DNA from: Antedon bifida | Lineage: Eukaryota > Echinodermata > Crinoidea > Comatulida > Antedonidae | DNA: 64,000 nt | Assembly (NCBI GenBank): GCA_963402885.1 | Contig: OY727096.1 | Span: 20,937,820 to 21,001,819 of the forward strand | Direction of reading: 5' to 3' | In this document: positions 13,601 to 28,600 of the stretch, piece after piece | How positions within the stretch are numbered: position 1 is the stretch's first letter | Layout: each line of letters starts with the position of its first letter | Notes under the pieces: generated by a model | Told to the model about the DNA's origin: nothing | The model's input: only the letters and a program-made list of their open reading frames with translations | Database searches by the model: none | Program-made: the position numbers and the translations under genes

Positions 13601-16600
13601 GATTTCTTATGAACCACGTTGGAGAGACACGCCCTTTGGTGATAGTTGTCTTTGACAGCTCTTGTCTCTCCTCAGTGCTCCCTTTTTATGTTTATGTTTC
13701 ACTGAAAGAAATAAATAAATCATTTCACTGAATTTTTGCTCTGAAGTGAAATTATTACGTGTTAAGCAGACACCAGTGTCCCCTTAATAGGGTTGGCCAT
13801 GGTGTTAAAATATTGGCTCTTGATCATTTTATGGTAATGTGTAAACCTTAAAAGGGGTTTCCCCTGAATAGAGATGTCCCAAAGGTAGGGTTCTACAGTA
13901 CTGTTTTAAAATAGCATAACAACATATTTGAAAACAATTTTGTAGATGGCAGCTTCACTATTATTATTCCTTGAAGAAGAGGATGCATTCTGGATGATGT
14001 GTGCAATAATTGAGGACTTGGTACCAGCATCATACTACTCAACCACATTACTAGGAGTCCAGGTAACCTGATATAAAATTATATGCTAATGGGGTGGACC
14101 TTGCCATGCAGTCACACTGGGTTTGAATTATCGCATCCTTGTTATTAACTCCACTCCTACACTATCAAACTTTATGTGATATGCCCATATATGGTCATGA
14201 TGATGTCACATCACTACCATATTTTGGCACATGACACTTGTTTTTGTCAAATTAGTTTGACTTTGTTTATGTAGAGTATCTTGTGTATATGTTTGTCTTG
14301 TGAACGGGATTTCCACCTTTAAAAGGGATAGTGAATGAATTTGCTTATGGTTGTCCTTTATGGTTGGTAATTTAAATATATATAAATAAAATACCAGCAT
14401 TGTAATACTCAACTACATTATATTTTTAAGAGTCCATGTAACCTAATATAAAAATAAAGAATGACTTTTAGTACTTACAATTCATTCTCAGTGCCTTGGT
14501 TTCAAGAGCACCAGCATCATACTCATCAACTACATTTAAGAGTCCTGATAACTTGAGGATAAGCTTATGTGACCCTTGAAACCAATTTTGTGTGTGCTCT
14601 TGTACATATCCATGTGTATACTTGAGTTCAAACAACTGATTTAGACTTAAACTCTGTCTAAACCATCAAACTTTATATGACATAAAAATGTGTTGTGCCC
14701 ATATATGGACTTGATGATGTCATATCTTTTGTTGTTTGCTTTTATTTCTGTGACTGTTTCTAAATAAATGTTGAATGTTGTTGTATCACTACCATATTTG
14801 GGCATATCACTACTATATTTGAGTACATCACACTTTTTTTTGTCAAACTAGTTTGATAGTGTAAACAGAGCTTAATGTATTGTTTTTCAGGCTGATCAAC
14901 GAGTGCTTCGACAATTGCTAGTTAGTTACTTGCCACAGCTTGATAAACAACTGCAAAATCATGACATTGGTTAGTATTTTAGTAAACACATTCTATTTTG
15001 CAAGATTCTACTCATCCCATGCATAATGTATTCCAGGTGTTAGTAGTTGTAGGTTACCGGTTCATCATCTCTCATACAAATATGTTTCATAACACCTTTA
15101 TCCAGCTGCCATTCAGGCACTGAATGCTTATCAGTATAAACGTACAAGAGTGATGTGACACTTTGTAATTTTTTTTCTTTTTATCTGTTTTTATTTCAGA
15201 GCAAACATAATTTCTATGTATATTTTATATGCAAATGACAATAAATGGAAGTAATTTTCCACTGATGAGTGAATGAAATTTGTTAACTTCTATATATAAT
15301 TTATTTAATATTCGTAATCCACAACGTGTTACTCGTAGCTCTTCTGTTGGTACTCTTTTTGATATTCGTCGCTGCAGAACTGAATCTTCTTTTCAATCAT
15401 ATATCCCACGTGTTACCAGAATTTGGAATAACTTACCCGGTGAAATACGCTTAGATAGTTCTTTTAAAACCAAATTATTAAATTATCTCAATATTTACTT
15501 TTTAAATAATTTTGATATTGAAAATGTGTGTAGTTGGTCACTTTCTTGTAGATGCTTTAATTGTAGAATGTAATATTATTTTTTTATTTATCTCTTTCTT
15601 TCTGTGCTCTGTATGTTCTGGGTTGACCAACTAGCATAGGTGTTTAGCACCTGTTTGGTCTTTCCTTGCCCTCTTTTATAATTGTTTTGTCTTCTTTGTA
15701 TTGTATATGGCAGAAAATTGAATAAATAAATAAATAATTATAATTTAACATTGTAATTTAACCTTATTTTGTACTCCATACTTTTAATTTAGGTATTTCT
15801 GTTTATTTTCAGAATTGTCGTTGATAACATTACATTGGTTTTTAACGGCGTTTGCTAGTGTGGTACACATCAAAGTCTTGCTCAGCATCTGGGACATGTT
15901 TTTCAGTGAGGGCTCTGTTATCCTCTTCCAAGTTGCATTGGGAATGCTTAAAATGAAGGCAAGTTTGTTACTTTAAAAAAAAATACAGTTGTTTACAATG
16001 GAATCGCTATAAATGGGACACTATACCTTCAAGACCTAACAAATTGTCTCCCGTACAGGGCCGGAGAATGGGAAGGAGGCTGAGGTTTATGCCTGAATAG
16101 GAGTTGACTATGGCATATAGTGTAATGTAATTATATGGCCTATTGGACACTCTATTGGGCAATAAGAGGCACCTTGTTGTGTACAGTACTCTTGGTAGAG
16201 ATTATAGAGTAATTTTTTTCAAACATAATAGGAATTATATCCACAGAAAAAAAATAGATTATTATTGTTTTTCAAGAACAAAAAAGTGGTATTTAAAAAC
16301 ACAAAAAAGCACTTGTACAGAACAAAAAAACACCTGTTAATTGTTATACACTTGTTTCAAGATGACTTTAAACATATTGCATAAATGAATTCAAGTTTTA
16401 ATTGGTACCTTTGTGGTTTAACCATTAGCCTCTCAATATTGAATCAGCCAATTTTTGCATAATATTATGAGACTTCAGTGGCAGAACATCTGTTTCTATT
16501 GTTATCATCCCTAACAAATAGAATCAGTTATTAATTGTTAACAATTACATAGGCACAGCCTGTGTGTTTAGCAGCATATCTGGATATTGCCAGCCATATG

Positions 16601-19600
16601 GAGATATCTATTCAATGGAAACTATACTACTATTATGCAGACTGGATTAATAATATTCTTTTAGAATAAATATCTGTTTTTGATTTTATTTTATTCTGAA
16701 TGTTATACAAAATTATGAAGATATTTTGGGATAATATAGTTAATTGTGATTTTTGTTCATGTGATGATATTAGACAATGATGTATCCGGTGACGGTAAGT
16801 ATAGGCACTAGAATTTACAGAAACGTTCCATCCACTTGAATATTATGGATCATTCCATTTGCAACTACCTAGGACCTACGCATCTTTAGTTGTTCATTGC
16901 CTAGGCCTGACATCCACCAAAACTATGTTGTGGAATGGATTGAGGAACATGTCTCGAAGTGTCCCTACACATGCACAATGATTAATTATGATGTTGTAAC
17001 TAGTTCTTATGTTGTTGCAAATCGCAGTACAATTAGTACTTCAAACCATTTTTCTGTGGAGTGCATGAATGAAATGTGGAGTTGATATTTAACATAATTC
17101 TGATTTGTTGCTAACTGCTTATGTGTTTTTTTCTATAGGAAGAAGAATTACTAGAATTAGAAAACTCCGCTCAAATATTTAATGCTTTATCAGATCTTCC
17201 TGGAGAAATTGATGATGTTCGCAAATTGATTATGGTAAGTATTGTTAACATTGATAGTATACAAATAATGTCGAGAGTGCGTTAGTGGAGATGCGCCATA
17301 CTCGAGGGTATTTACAATGTTGCGACATGCACAAGGCTTTCATTATATTTACCTGGGATATCATGTTGTATTTCCATATACATAGCAGTATTAGGAATGT
17401 TATAATAATACCTACATATGTAGCTATGTCATAGTCTAGTCAGGTTGTTTCAAAGTTAGAAATTATAACAATTGTAATTGATAGATGGTTATTGGTTGAG
17501 TGCTTTTAACAGGTTGTGGAGATTGGTAAGCAGTTGTTCATGCAAACGGATTGCATATATAATCATTATCAGTGTTTTCTTTTCTTCGTAAGTTTGTTGA
17601 ATCTATAAGTGTTTATCGCAGAATGCTGTGTTCAACCACAACTGGTGTGGTTTGCTAATGCTTAATATAGACAAAAGGGTGATGATAGTCTTTTAGCATT
17701 GCCGTACACTTTATCATAATCCTCACTTATACTCAAGATCCAGGGTTAAATACTGACCTAGTGTCAGAGTTCAATCCTGACCTAGTGCCAGGGTTCAATC
17801 CTGATCTAGTGCCAGCGGTTCAATCCTGACCTAGTGCCAGAGGTTCAATCCTGACCTAGTGCCAGCGGTTCAATCCTGATCTAGTGCCAGGGTTCAATCC
17901 TGATCTAGTGCCAGAGGTTCAATCCTGACCTATTGCCAGAGTTCAATCCTGATTTAATGCCCGGGTTGTACCTCTGTCAAACCACTCCACTCTCTAAGCC
18001 TCAAATTACTTAGTTTATAAAGATACTGTAGTTTATCCACTCTGTTTAATTAGTTGAATATGTATGAAACAAATAGAAATCACTATATTACCATCATAGT
18101 ACAGTATTTTATTTTGGTACTATCATCTATCTTAAATCACTCTTACATGCACTCATCAACATCACTACACCATAGTTATCTTGTTATACCACTATCATGT
18201 TACCATTATTTCTATTGTCAAGCTCTTAGCTATCTGTCGATCATCCTCATCATTCACTGTGGTCATCGGTTTTCTACTCTCCTACTGTATATCTGTTGAT
18301 ATTGGGTTAGTGATAGAAATCTTGTGCCTCTTTAATCTACAATCTCCTTTGCCTTTCAGCTGTGAAAACTGTAAATAATACACATATAATAATGCACAAT
18401 CAACATAGGGCTGTGTAGTACAGAGTAGTAAAATAGTTTTTAGTATAGTCAAAACAACTTAATTCTAGAAAGAAAATTAGATTTATGTTAATAGTCGACT
18501 CTCCCAATACCGGACTCTCTAAAAACTGTAAACTTTCTCAAAACCAGACTTTTCTTGAGGCACAAAAGGTCCCGAATTCATTTTTAACATTAAAAAAACA
18601 TTCCAAATACCAGACTGTCCAGAAAATCAGACATATTAGGTCAGCCCAAAGTATCCGGTATTGGGAGAGTTGACTGTACTGCCAGTTTACTATATACTGT
18701 ATGTACATTGACAAAACAAAAACTGTTTTCTGGTATAATAAACAATTCTAGGTGATTTATCTTCTTCGTTTTTAGGTTGGAATGAAGACATCTACCTCCC
18801 TGACAGACGTGGTAGTAGATACTCATAGACGCAAGCATTTAGCTTACTTAATGGCGGACCAAGGTGCAATAGTGAACCCAGAAAACACTGGAAACCTACC
18901 TAAACAAGTAAGTTCCGTTCAATATCGAAACCTGAGCTGCACTGACGAGATCTAATAAGATCGAAACAGTAATGTCTGCAGTCTGCAAATATATCAAGTC
19001 ACAAATTACTAAGTTCTAATTACAAAAATGTTTTTTATGAAACTTTGTTTTCATATTTCTTTAGCATCTTAATAAAAGACATCTTCAAAGGAGAAAATCC
19101 TTTACAGGCCTTCTATTTGGTAAGTCTCTATTTATTTACGAACTTTCACAATAATTTTACATTTTTATGCTGGGCAGGGCCAACATTTGCCTTTTTTGTG
19201 TTTATACTGCAACTAGTCATAGATCATCATAAGTGATTATTTAAAATTTAATATAGCATAAAAACTGTAAAAACAGAGAAGATTAAAGTGAATTTTACAC
19301 ATTTACTGCAGTACCTTCAGTAAAACAATCTTGATATCTGAGTCTGTTGTTATACCTGTATATAGGTCAGGATGATAAACCAGAAGATCTGAAGGCCAAG
19401 AATATCAGACAGACAGAACTGATAACAGACTTAAGAGAAGCTATTCTACAATTGGGCAGACACTTTCAACAGATTGACCCAAAAAATTCAAAAGTTGTAA
19501 GTTCAGAGTTTGTCACAGTCCATTAGATGTACCTCTAAGGGTATTTAACATCCCTTGTAATTGTATAGTCAAAGAGACTTAAAGCAAGGACTGACATAAA

Positions 19601-22600
19601 GATTTTTACAGTAAACAATTATATACTTTAAAAAAAATGTACTTACTTCTGGTGTTAGAACAAATTATCTCGGATAAGGACTGTCTACACTATCAAACTT
19701 TATGTGGCCAAAAAAAATGTGATGTGCTCATATGGACATGATGGTGTCATATCACTACCATATTTGGGCATATCACTACCATATTTGGCACCTCACACTT
19801 TTTTTGTTAGTGTAGACAGAGCTTTAAAACTGGCGGTTCAATATACACACCTGCTGTTCTGTGGTCAATTTCAGCCCCTGTCTTTAATCACTGCATTGCA
19901 CTAACTATTCCACACTGATATAACAATTCTAACATGCTCTATCATTATTTCAGAGTCTTCTTCCAGACTACAGTTTAGGTAGCCATCACAAGGACCACGA
20001 GCAATTTGTAGCAGTTTCACGAACGAGAAGACGGAGAGCAAAAGCATTGCTTGACTTTGAACGTCACGACGATGATGAACTGGGCTTCCGCAAAAATGAC
20101 GTTATTACAGTGAGTGCTTTTCTTAGAACCAAATTTAATTTAACTGATCTAGTTCTCCTTAATTTCTGACGTTAGTATACATTAACATTCTAAGAATGTA
20201 CTGTAATTAATTTGTTTATTTAAGCAAACTACCACAGACATAAATCTGCCACTTTGTTTGATTTTAACACAAGAAAGTATTCTTATACAATATTAAAGTC
20301 ATTTACCAAGAAGTAATTTAATTTTATTGCCATCAACAAGTATATGTATAATAATAGATTAAATCAGGCAAGGCAAATTACTGAAAAAATGACAATGCTG
20401 TGGGTATCAATGACTGGATCTCAATGGAGATACAAAATAAAATGAGCAAAAAGCTAAATCAAAACAATATAGTAAAACAGCCAGAAAAAGTAGCATAGCT
20501 TTCGGGCAACACTATAATAATAAATAAATGTTGAGAATTGATGTATGTTTCGAATTCTGCTCGTCTCCATAATATTTTTAATATACTAAATAATATTTTT
20601 TAACATATATGGCAATCATTTTGAGGAGTCCTGCACTGTTGGTATCGTGTACATATAATTAACTCACTCTTTGCTATATTTATAAAGAAATTTTAATTAT
20701 ATTTTAGATAATTTCTCAAAAGGATGAGCACTGCTGGGTTGGTGAATTAAATGGACTGAGAGGTAAAGAAACACACATTTTTACTTGGTTATTACTTTTA
20801 GAGATTTCTGTTTATGTAATTTATTAATTATTTAATTTTTTTAATTATCAGGATGGTTTCCAGCAAAGTTTGTTGAACTTTTAGATGAACGAAGTAAAAT
20901 GTATACGAGTGCTGGAGATGACACAGTTACAGAGGTCATCACAGATCTTGTTAGAGGGTCGTAAGTTCAAAGTTTAATCAGTTCTTTTAAAGACATCTAA
21001 CTACATTTATTTTAATCTGAAGCTCTGTCTACACTATCAAACTTATGGGGAAAAAAATGTGATGTGCCCATATATGGACATGATGATGTCATATCACTAC
21101 CATATTTAAGCATATCACTACCATATTTGATAGTGTAGACAGAGCTTAATACTACTTGATAACCGTGATGAAATAAGTATAACATGGTGTATCACAAATC
21201 TTTTTCACCATGCAAACATAAGTGTATAGCAGTCGTATTTTATTTCATTTGAATATGGAATAGTTTTCATACATTTTTCAATAAATTAAACGTTTTTAAA
21301 TGTTTGCACTATACTTTATTTCAATTTTTTTTCAAATGAACAATTACGTAACTATTTTCATAATCGTTTTAACTTATTTGACTTTTTACTATACAATTTT
21401 TGAATAATTTTTATTAACAGACCTTTTTATGTATTTAACATTAATTTAAAAAATATACTTTATAAAATAAAGAAACATGTTTATTGACATTTATACAAAC
21501 AGATTCAGTAGAGTTATTAAAAAAATCTTTATGAACGGCATAAAGGCAGCATCCGTGCTGGGTGGCATAAGCCATCCTTGGCTATTTATTGAAGAGGTAA
21601 ATTTCTAATGGTTGCTGACAGAGGTTTAACACTCACGCATGCTTATGCTATGGACTAACATCTTTGCTAATATAATGTTGGGCTACTTACAAGCAGACGT
21701 AAACAAAATAGGCAAATTTTGATTGGTTTTGTTGTGAGGTTTAGCATTGTTGGACAATTGATTTGACAAATCCATCTTCCATTTTTTTTATTTAAAAACA
21801 AATGCAGATGGACTTAAAACAACCAAATTTGCCTCATTTGTTTTTGTTTGCCTCTACAACTAATTTACCTTTTGGGTCACCTTTGAACTTTAACCTTACA
21901 CTAACCATAACCACTAATTTGTGTACTAATGATTGCAAACTATTTTAACACTTTAACAACTAACAATGCAAATAATACCAGGAGATTAATAATAGTCTTC
22001 CACTAGCAATAATATGACAATTATGAAGAGACACATACTGCTATAATCTAGAAATATATAATAACAATAATATAATTCTTAAAAGAAGCATGAATTAATT
22101 CAAAATTAAAACAAATTTAAAGAGAACGTTTCACAACATGTTGAATGTTTAGAAAATACAAATAAATGATGATGAAATAATAAATTAAAACAATTTTAAA
22201 GGCAATGTTTAACAACATGTTTAAAAAATACAAATGAATGATGATGAAATAATAAATTAACCAATTAAATGCCATTTCAAATCTTGTATGATCAACATTT
22301 TGATACTGAAACAATGTACAGTACATTATGAACATAAGAAATGTGTAATACAATGTACTAATTGGTAAAACATTGGTTTTTCTGTCGTGTACTTACTGTC
22401 TATATAACCTGGTGATTTTGTCTTTCTTCTCTCTCTCTACTAAACTTGTGACCTGGATGGGAACTACTACTATCACTTTCTTAATCAGTCTGTGTCCAAG
22501 CTTGAAGCTAATCTTTGGACATGGGATGAAGCAGCCATCTACTCTGGGTGGACCCTGCCATCCATGGTTATTTCTTGAAGAGGTATGTTCCTACCAGTTA

Positions 22601-25600
22601 ATCATGTTCATATGTGTAGTTTAGAATTTGCATATGGTATAACCAGGCTCACTTCTATAGGAAACCTATAGAAAATATTGCTATATCTACTCGGGCCATG
22701 TACAAGGATTGTCCTTGTTGGATATGTTTTAACCTGGTAAACCTACAATACTAATCCAAACTCTGGCTACTGACGTAGGTCCACTTGTTAAGGAAGAACC
22801 TTTAAAAAAGATTGCTCTGGTCATCCAAGGCTTTTCCTTGCAGAAAATATTATATAATACGAGTTAAATGTGAATGACAATTTTTTAATTAACAGCTTTG
22901 GTCTACTTGTTAAGGAAACCATTAGAAAAGAATTCCATCTATCCTTTAAACCTGGGTGGAGGACCCTGCCATTTTGTTTTATTAATAATAATAATGGTAG
23001 TCTTATATAACGCCTAATACAATGTTTCCAAGCCCTTTACACACAAAAATTATTCATAAAATATCCTAAGATAACCAAAACCAGAAAAAAGCAGAGGAAC
23101 CATTTTCACCGCTCCGTTCTCCAGCACTTTCAATTGTTATTGTTCACCAAGTTACCTTTTTACCTAAACCTATTTTTGTTATTGACCACATTACAATTTA
23201 TGTCGTTCATATACATGTTCTAACATTTATATTAAATCACTTGTGTGTTACTAATTTATCTTTGGCTAACTAGTACTTATCTTGATTCTTTGTAATTGGT
23301 TGTGGTCCCTTTTGCACATTTACAGCCTAGTTCCAAGTAAAGCAAAGTAGATGTGTTTTATTGTTTAACTTTAAATTGTCTGACCAGTGCTAAAGGATAA
23401 TAGATGGAAACAAGCATTAATTGATAGTAAAAATAGTATGATGGATTGATTGATCAATGAAATAAACAATCCATTGAGATGTATTCAATATAAACACATC
23501 TTTATTTTTGTTGTAATGGGAACTAATTATGTCTTCCTCTAAAAGATGATTGGTGATTTGGTTTTGAATTTTGTTTAACTTGATGTAAAGTAAATAGACA
23601 GCTTTCCACATTTGATTCTCCTAATGTACAATTCCAACTATTATTAGCAAATACTTTGTAAAGAAATCAGAAAAGTTCTACAAAGTTTGTCATTTACAGT
23701 CACAAAATCAAATACAATTGCCAGTGACAATTTGTGTGTTTATCAAACATACTCATATGAGTATGTAGATAATTAAAGATCTTTGGTCAATGTGATCAAG
23801 TCAAAAGGACTTGTGCGTAATAACTTGTATCAAAACTTTTCTGTGGTGATTGCTAATGACAGGTTAATGAATACATGAGGATAATTGGAAAGGTTGTAGA
23901 CATTGTGTATCTGTTTGCAATGTTATTGACATTTTGTGATGGTTATACACTTGATGTGGTGTCAATGTTTGGCATGGTAGATGTTTGGAATGTTTAAAAC
24001 ATACATGAGCTTTAAAATGGTAAAATTTGAATCTTCCTTGGTAAAGTCAAGTTTGTACTGTATATCCGATTTGATAAGAAACAAATATTGTATATACCGA
24101 ATATAATCTCTCCTGCTCAAATACAATACAACCCCTTACTTTAGGCTAAATTCTGACACAAGGCTTTGGTGAATTCCATTTTTAATGTAACCAGCCTCGT
24201 ACCCCGGCCCACCTAGCTCATATACGGTAACTATAAAAGCAAATACATTGATCCAAAAAACTATGTACAACTACTAAAAATAGATGATGATGGTGATTGT
24301 ATATAAAACAAATACCAATTTACAATGTCTATGTAATTCAAAACCTACCCCCAAAAATGGTAATACAACCCCACTGTAGTTTGTCTTCTCACCCAAATAA
24401 GTACAGTAATTGTATAATGTTATTCATACTTATAGGCAGCAGCAAAAGAAGTTGAAAGAGACTTTGATTCTGTCTATTCAAGATTAGTACTGTGTAAAAC
24501 ATTCAGGTACGTGCATCATGACATATTACATTTATATGGGAGGTTTTTTTCAGCAACTAAGCCTGCACACAAATCTTAGCATTTCGATATCTTAAAATGG
24601 TTTTCCTTAAAATTTGAAAATAATACCTTAATATACAATGTACTGATAATCCTCATAAAAAATTTGAATTTTATAAAATCGTGTTTTGCATTTCAAGTAT
24701 GGAAAAACATTGTCTTAAGCTATCAAACTTTATGTGACAAAAAAATTTGATGTGCCTATATATGGACATGATGATGTCATATCACTACCATATTTGGGCA
24801 CATCACTACCATATTTGGGCACATCACACTTTTTTGTCAAACCAGTTTGATAGTGTAGACAGAACTTTATACATTAAGGCCAAATAAAAAGAAAATGTTA
24901 GTTTTCATGTCCATGATTTGAAATGAGAGTGATAGTTTAAAAGTCCAGTTGCAATGTACACACCCCGGAATAAATGCCTAAAAAATAGCAGTCATGCATG
25001 CAATTTGTGTTTAAAAAAAATACAAATGGCACACAGTAGTACAAACAAGCTCCAAAAATTGATGAGGGAGAGGATTTGAAACTAAACATTTGTAATAATG
25101 GTTTATTTGTCATTGTAGGCTGGATGAGGACGGTAAGGTTCTTACACCTGAGGAACTTCTGTATCGTTCAGTTCAAGCTGTAAACCTGTCACATGACACT
25201 GCTCATGCACAGATGGATGTCAAGTTCCGATCGTTAATGTGCTTAGGACTAAAGTAAGTTAAACTGTGTTTTTTACTGCAAGTATCACATTACATTACAG
25301 TACATTATTGCATAATTGAGAAATAGTCTCCATCCAGTAACCTATAAAAAAATTAGGCTCTTTACAGGTGCTTATTTAAAATTAGTCTCTATGCAGTAAC
25401 TTGTTGCTATTAACATTAAAATTGATATAGCACCCATTTCTAGGAAAAGCTCATAATCAGCAGCACTTCACATATTGTCATAACATTGGTGAAAATGAAA
25501 AATTGCAATTATAAATCATATACAGCAAAATATTTATTTAATTTTAATGTCTATATATATATCATATATGTATATAGATTTCTTTTAGAATAGAATAATA

Positions 25601-28600
25601 TTTATAATAATATAAAATATTTTCACGTACTGGTATTAGCTTAGTTTGCCTCTTGGTTTGGTAATTCTATCCATTATTGGATATATTGTTATAATATGTT
25701 TTTGCATATATGTATATATAATATACCTGTAATTAGTTTCCAAATGATATTATATCTAAACTTTATGATTTAAATGCTGACAAATCATGTTCTGTAATTC
25801 GTCTGAACTATACTAGATAGGAAAGGTTTGCATTTTAGTGGCACTGCATCTTGGTAGCTTGCCTGTCAATCTCTGATCCTGGGTTTAAATCCTACCTCAG
25901 TATCATTACTTGATCATGATTAGCTAAGCCTTACCACCAAAACTTGAAAGAATTTGTTTATTGTTCAATCAGTAATTTCTGCATAACGCACATTTACGTG
26001 CTAAAATAAAATGTTGTTCGTTATGCCACACCCCTAAGGTTCAGTCACTCCGCGTCTTATAAAGTTCAAAAAGTCATTTAACATTAAAGGAATAACAATC
26101 TCAAACTAAATCGTCAATTTTTATTATGATGAATTACTTTAGACATCCTATGTAAATATATATTCAAGAATATTATGCCTCACCGCAGATGAAAGCAAGA
26201 TTCAAACCATCAACAAGAAAAATGAGTCTGCATTTCAATATTTCTATTTTTATGATAATGGGTAAATCAGTATAATCCTTAGGCTTTTATGGTGTATTAT
26301 AAATTGAGAAAAACACATAAATTACCTCATAAGATATTTGTTTTTTTCACATTATTTACTTTACTTTTATGTTTTATAAAAACTCCCTCTAATTAAAGAC
26401 TTTTACAATTAAAGACTCCATAAAATTAAAATTTACTCCTACTAATTAAAAGACAACCAACAAATACCTCTTCAATTGCATGCCCTCAAATTAAATACCC
26501 TCGAATTAAGTGCCTCCAAATTAAATACCCTTTAAATTAAATACCCCTCCAATTAAATATCCCTCCAATTAAATATCCCTCCAATTAAATACCCCTCCAA
26601 TTAAATACCCCTCCAAATAAATGCCCTCAAATTAAATGCCCCCAAATTAAATACCCCTTAAATTGAATGCCCCCAAATTAAATACCCCCCAAATTAAATA
26701 CCCCTTCAATTAAATACCCCTCCAATTAAATACCCCTCCAATTAAATACCCCTCCAATTAAATATCCCTCCAATTAAATACCCCTCCAAATAAATGCCCT
26801 CAAATTAAATACCCCTCCAATTCAATATCCCTCCAATTAAATACCCCTCCAATTAAATATCCCTCCAATTAAATACCCCTCCAAATAAATGCCCTCAAAT
26901 TAAATGCCCCCAAATTAAATACCCCTTAAATTGAATGCCACCAAATTAAATATCCCTTAAGTTAATACCACTTCTATTATATACCCCTTCAATTAAATGC
27001 CCTGAAATTAAATGCTCCCAAATTAAATACAGTACCCTCAAATTAAATTCCCCCAAATTAAATATCCTTCAAATTAAAAACCCTTTCTAATTATCACATT
27101 ATTTGAGAAGAACATGTCAATTATTTTAAGTATATTACATATATTTTATAATGTACTGAAGACAACTTCTGAATGTAGTCGTCTTCTATATTGACTGTAT
27201 TATATAGAAAACCAACTTAAAATACGCTGTCTGACAATTTTTGACATTTCAAATAATAACCGTCATCTAACTATACATCAATCTATAATAAATAGCAAGG
27301 AAAGCTTAAAGACTGTGTCAACACCATCCACTGCAGTTACTGCAGCAGAAAAAATTGATAGCAAAAAAAACACAACATTTTAGAGATATTTACAGTACCT
27401 GGGAACAGCTCTGTCTACAGTATCAAACTAGTTTGACAAAAAAAAGTGTGATGTTCCCAAATATGGTATTAATATGATGTTATCGTTGTGTCCATATAGG
27501 CACATCATTTTTTTAACTTTACACTGTTTCAATATTTTGAATGAATGAAATAATAAAAAAAATCTCTGAGGAAACATTAAGATATTACTGCAGTTGAATT
27601 ATGAAATGTACTGCAGTAATTGTAATTAAACATAATTAATTCATCAACAGCTTCTGTTTGGTTTAGCAAGCTGCACTGTTTGTATTGCTTTGTCAATATC
27701 ATTAATTCTATGAGGATTGATTCCGGTGTTTAGTTGAGAACCGTAAACATATTATATGTCATATAATTCACAGTTTTGGTGGCTATTATTAGCCATTGAA
27801 TAACAATTCTCAAAGCTGAAAGTTCTATTATTATAATGTAAATACGCCCCCAACTTCTTCCCCGGGGCCAGTTTATGTAGTTTAAAACCTATACCCAGTA
27901 CAATTCCACTGTCATTTTGATACCCCATATATATATGGATGATTGTGCATCAGGAATATTTTGACTTTGACTGTCGCCCCCAATAATGCTTCAACGAAGA
28001 TGATCTCTAAATATTTCAGCATATTTTCATCTATAAAATCAATCTTTCTATGTTTTTATTAATACCTATCTTTGGAAGATTATCTGTTAAACTGCATAAA
28101 AGTAGGTTGAAAGATAAAGACAGGAACTAGGGCTGAATAGGAATTATGTATGTATTCGTTGCATTCATCAATATGACAGGGCAAAATGTAGAAAAAAAAT
28201 CTGAATTATATTGAGATATTGAGATATTTTTGTGTTGCATTTCCATTCATATCAGAACCCCTATTAAAGAAATGCCATTGGGACCTAACGAAATGTTCCC
28301 TTAATAGGAGTGGTCCCTGAATAGGTGTTGGTCAAGGTGTTAAATCATGTATTGCCCATTATCAGCTTTCTTTCCTGTTCAGAACCCCTAGTAATATATT
28401 ATTTGCACATGAGTAAAGGTCTATCTACACTATCAAACTTTATGTGACAAAAAAATGTGATGTGCCCAAATATGGGGTAGTGATATGACATCATCGAATC
28501 CATATATGGGCATATCACATTTTGTTGTCACATAAAGTTTGATAGTGTAGACAGCTTTAGTCACATTTGTTTTTTTGTTTGTTTCATAGGTAATGTCCCC

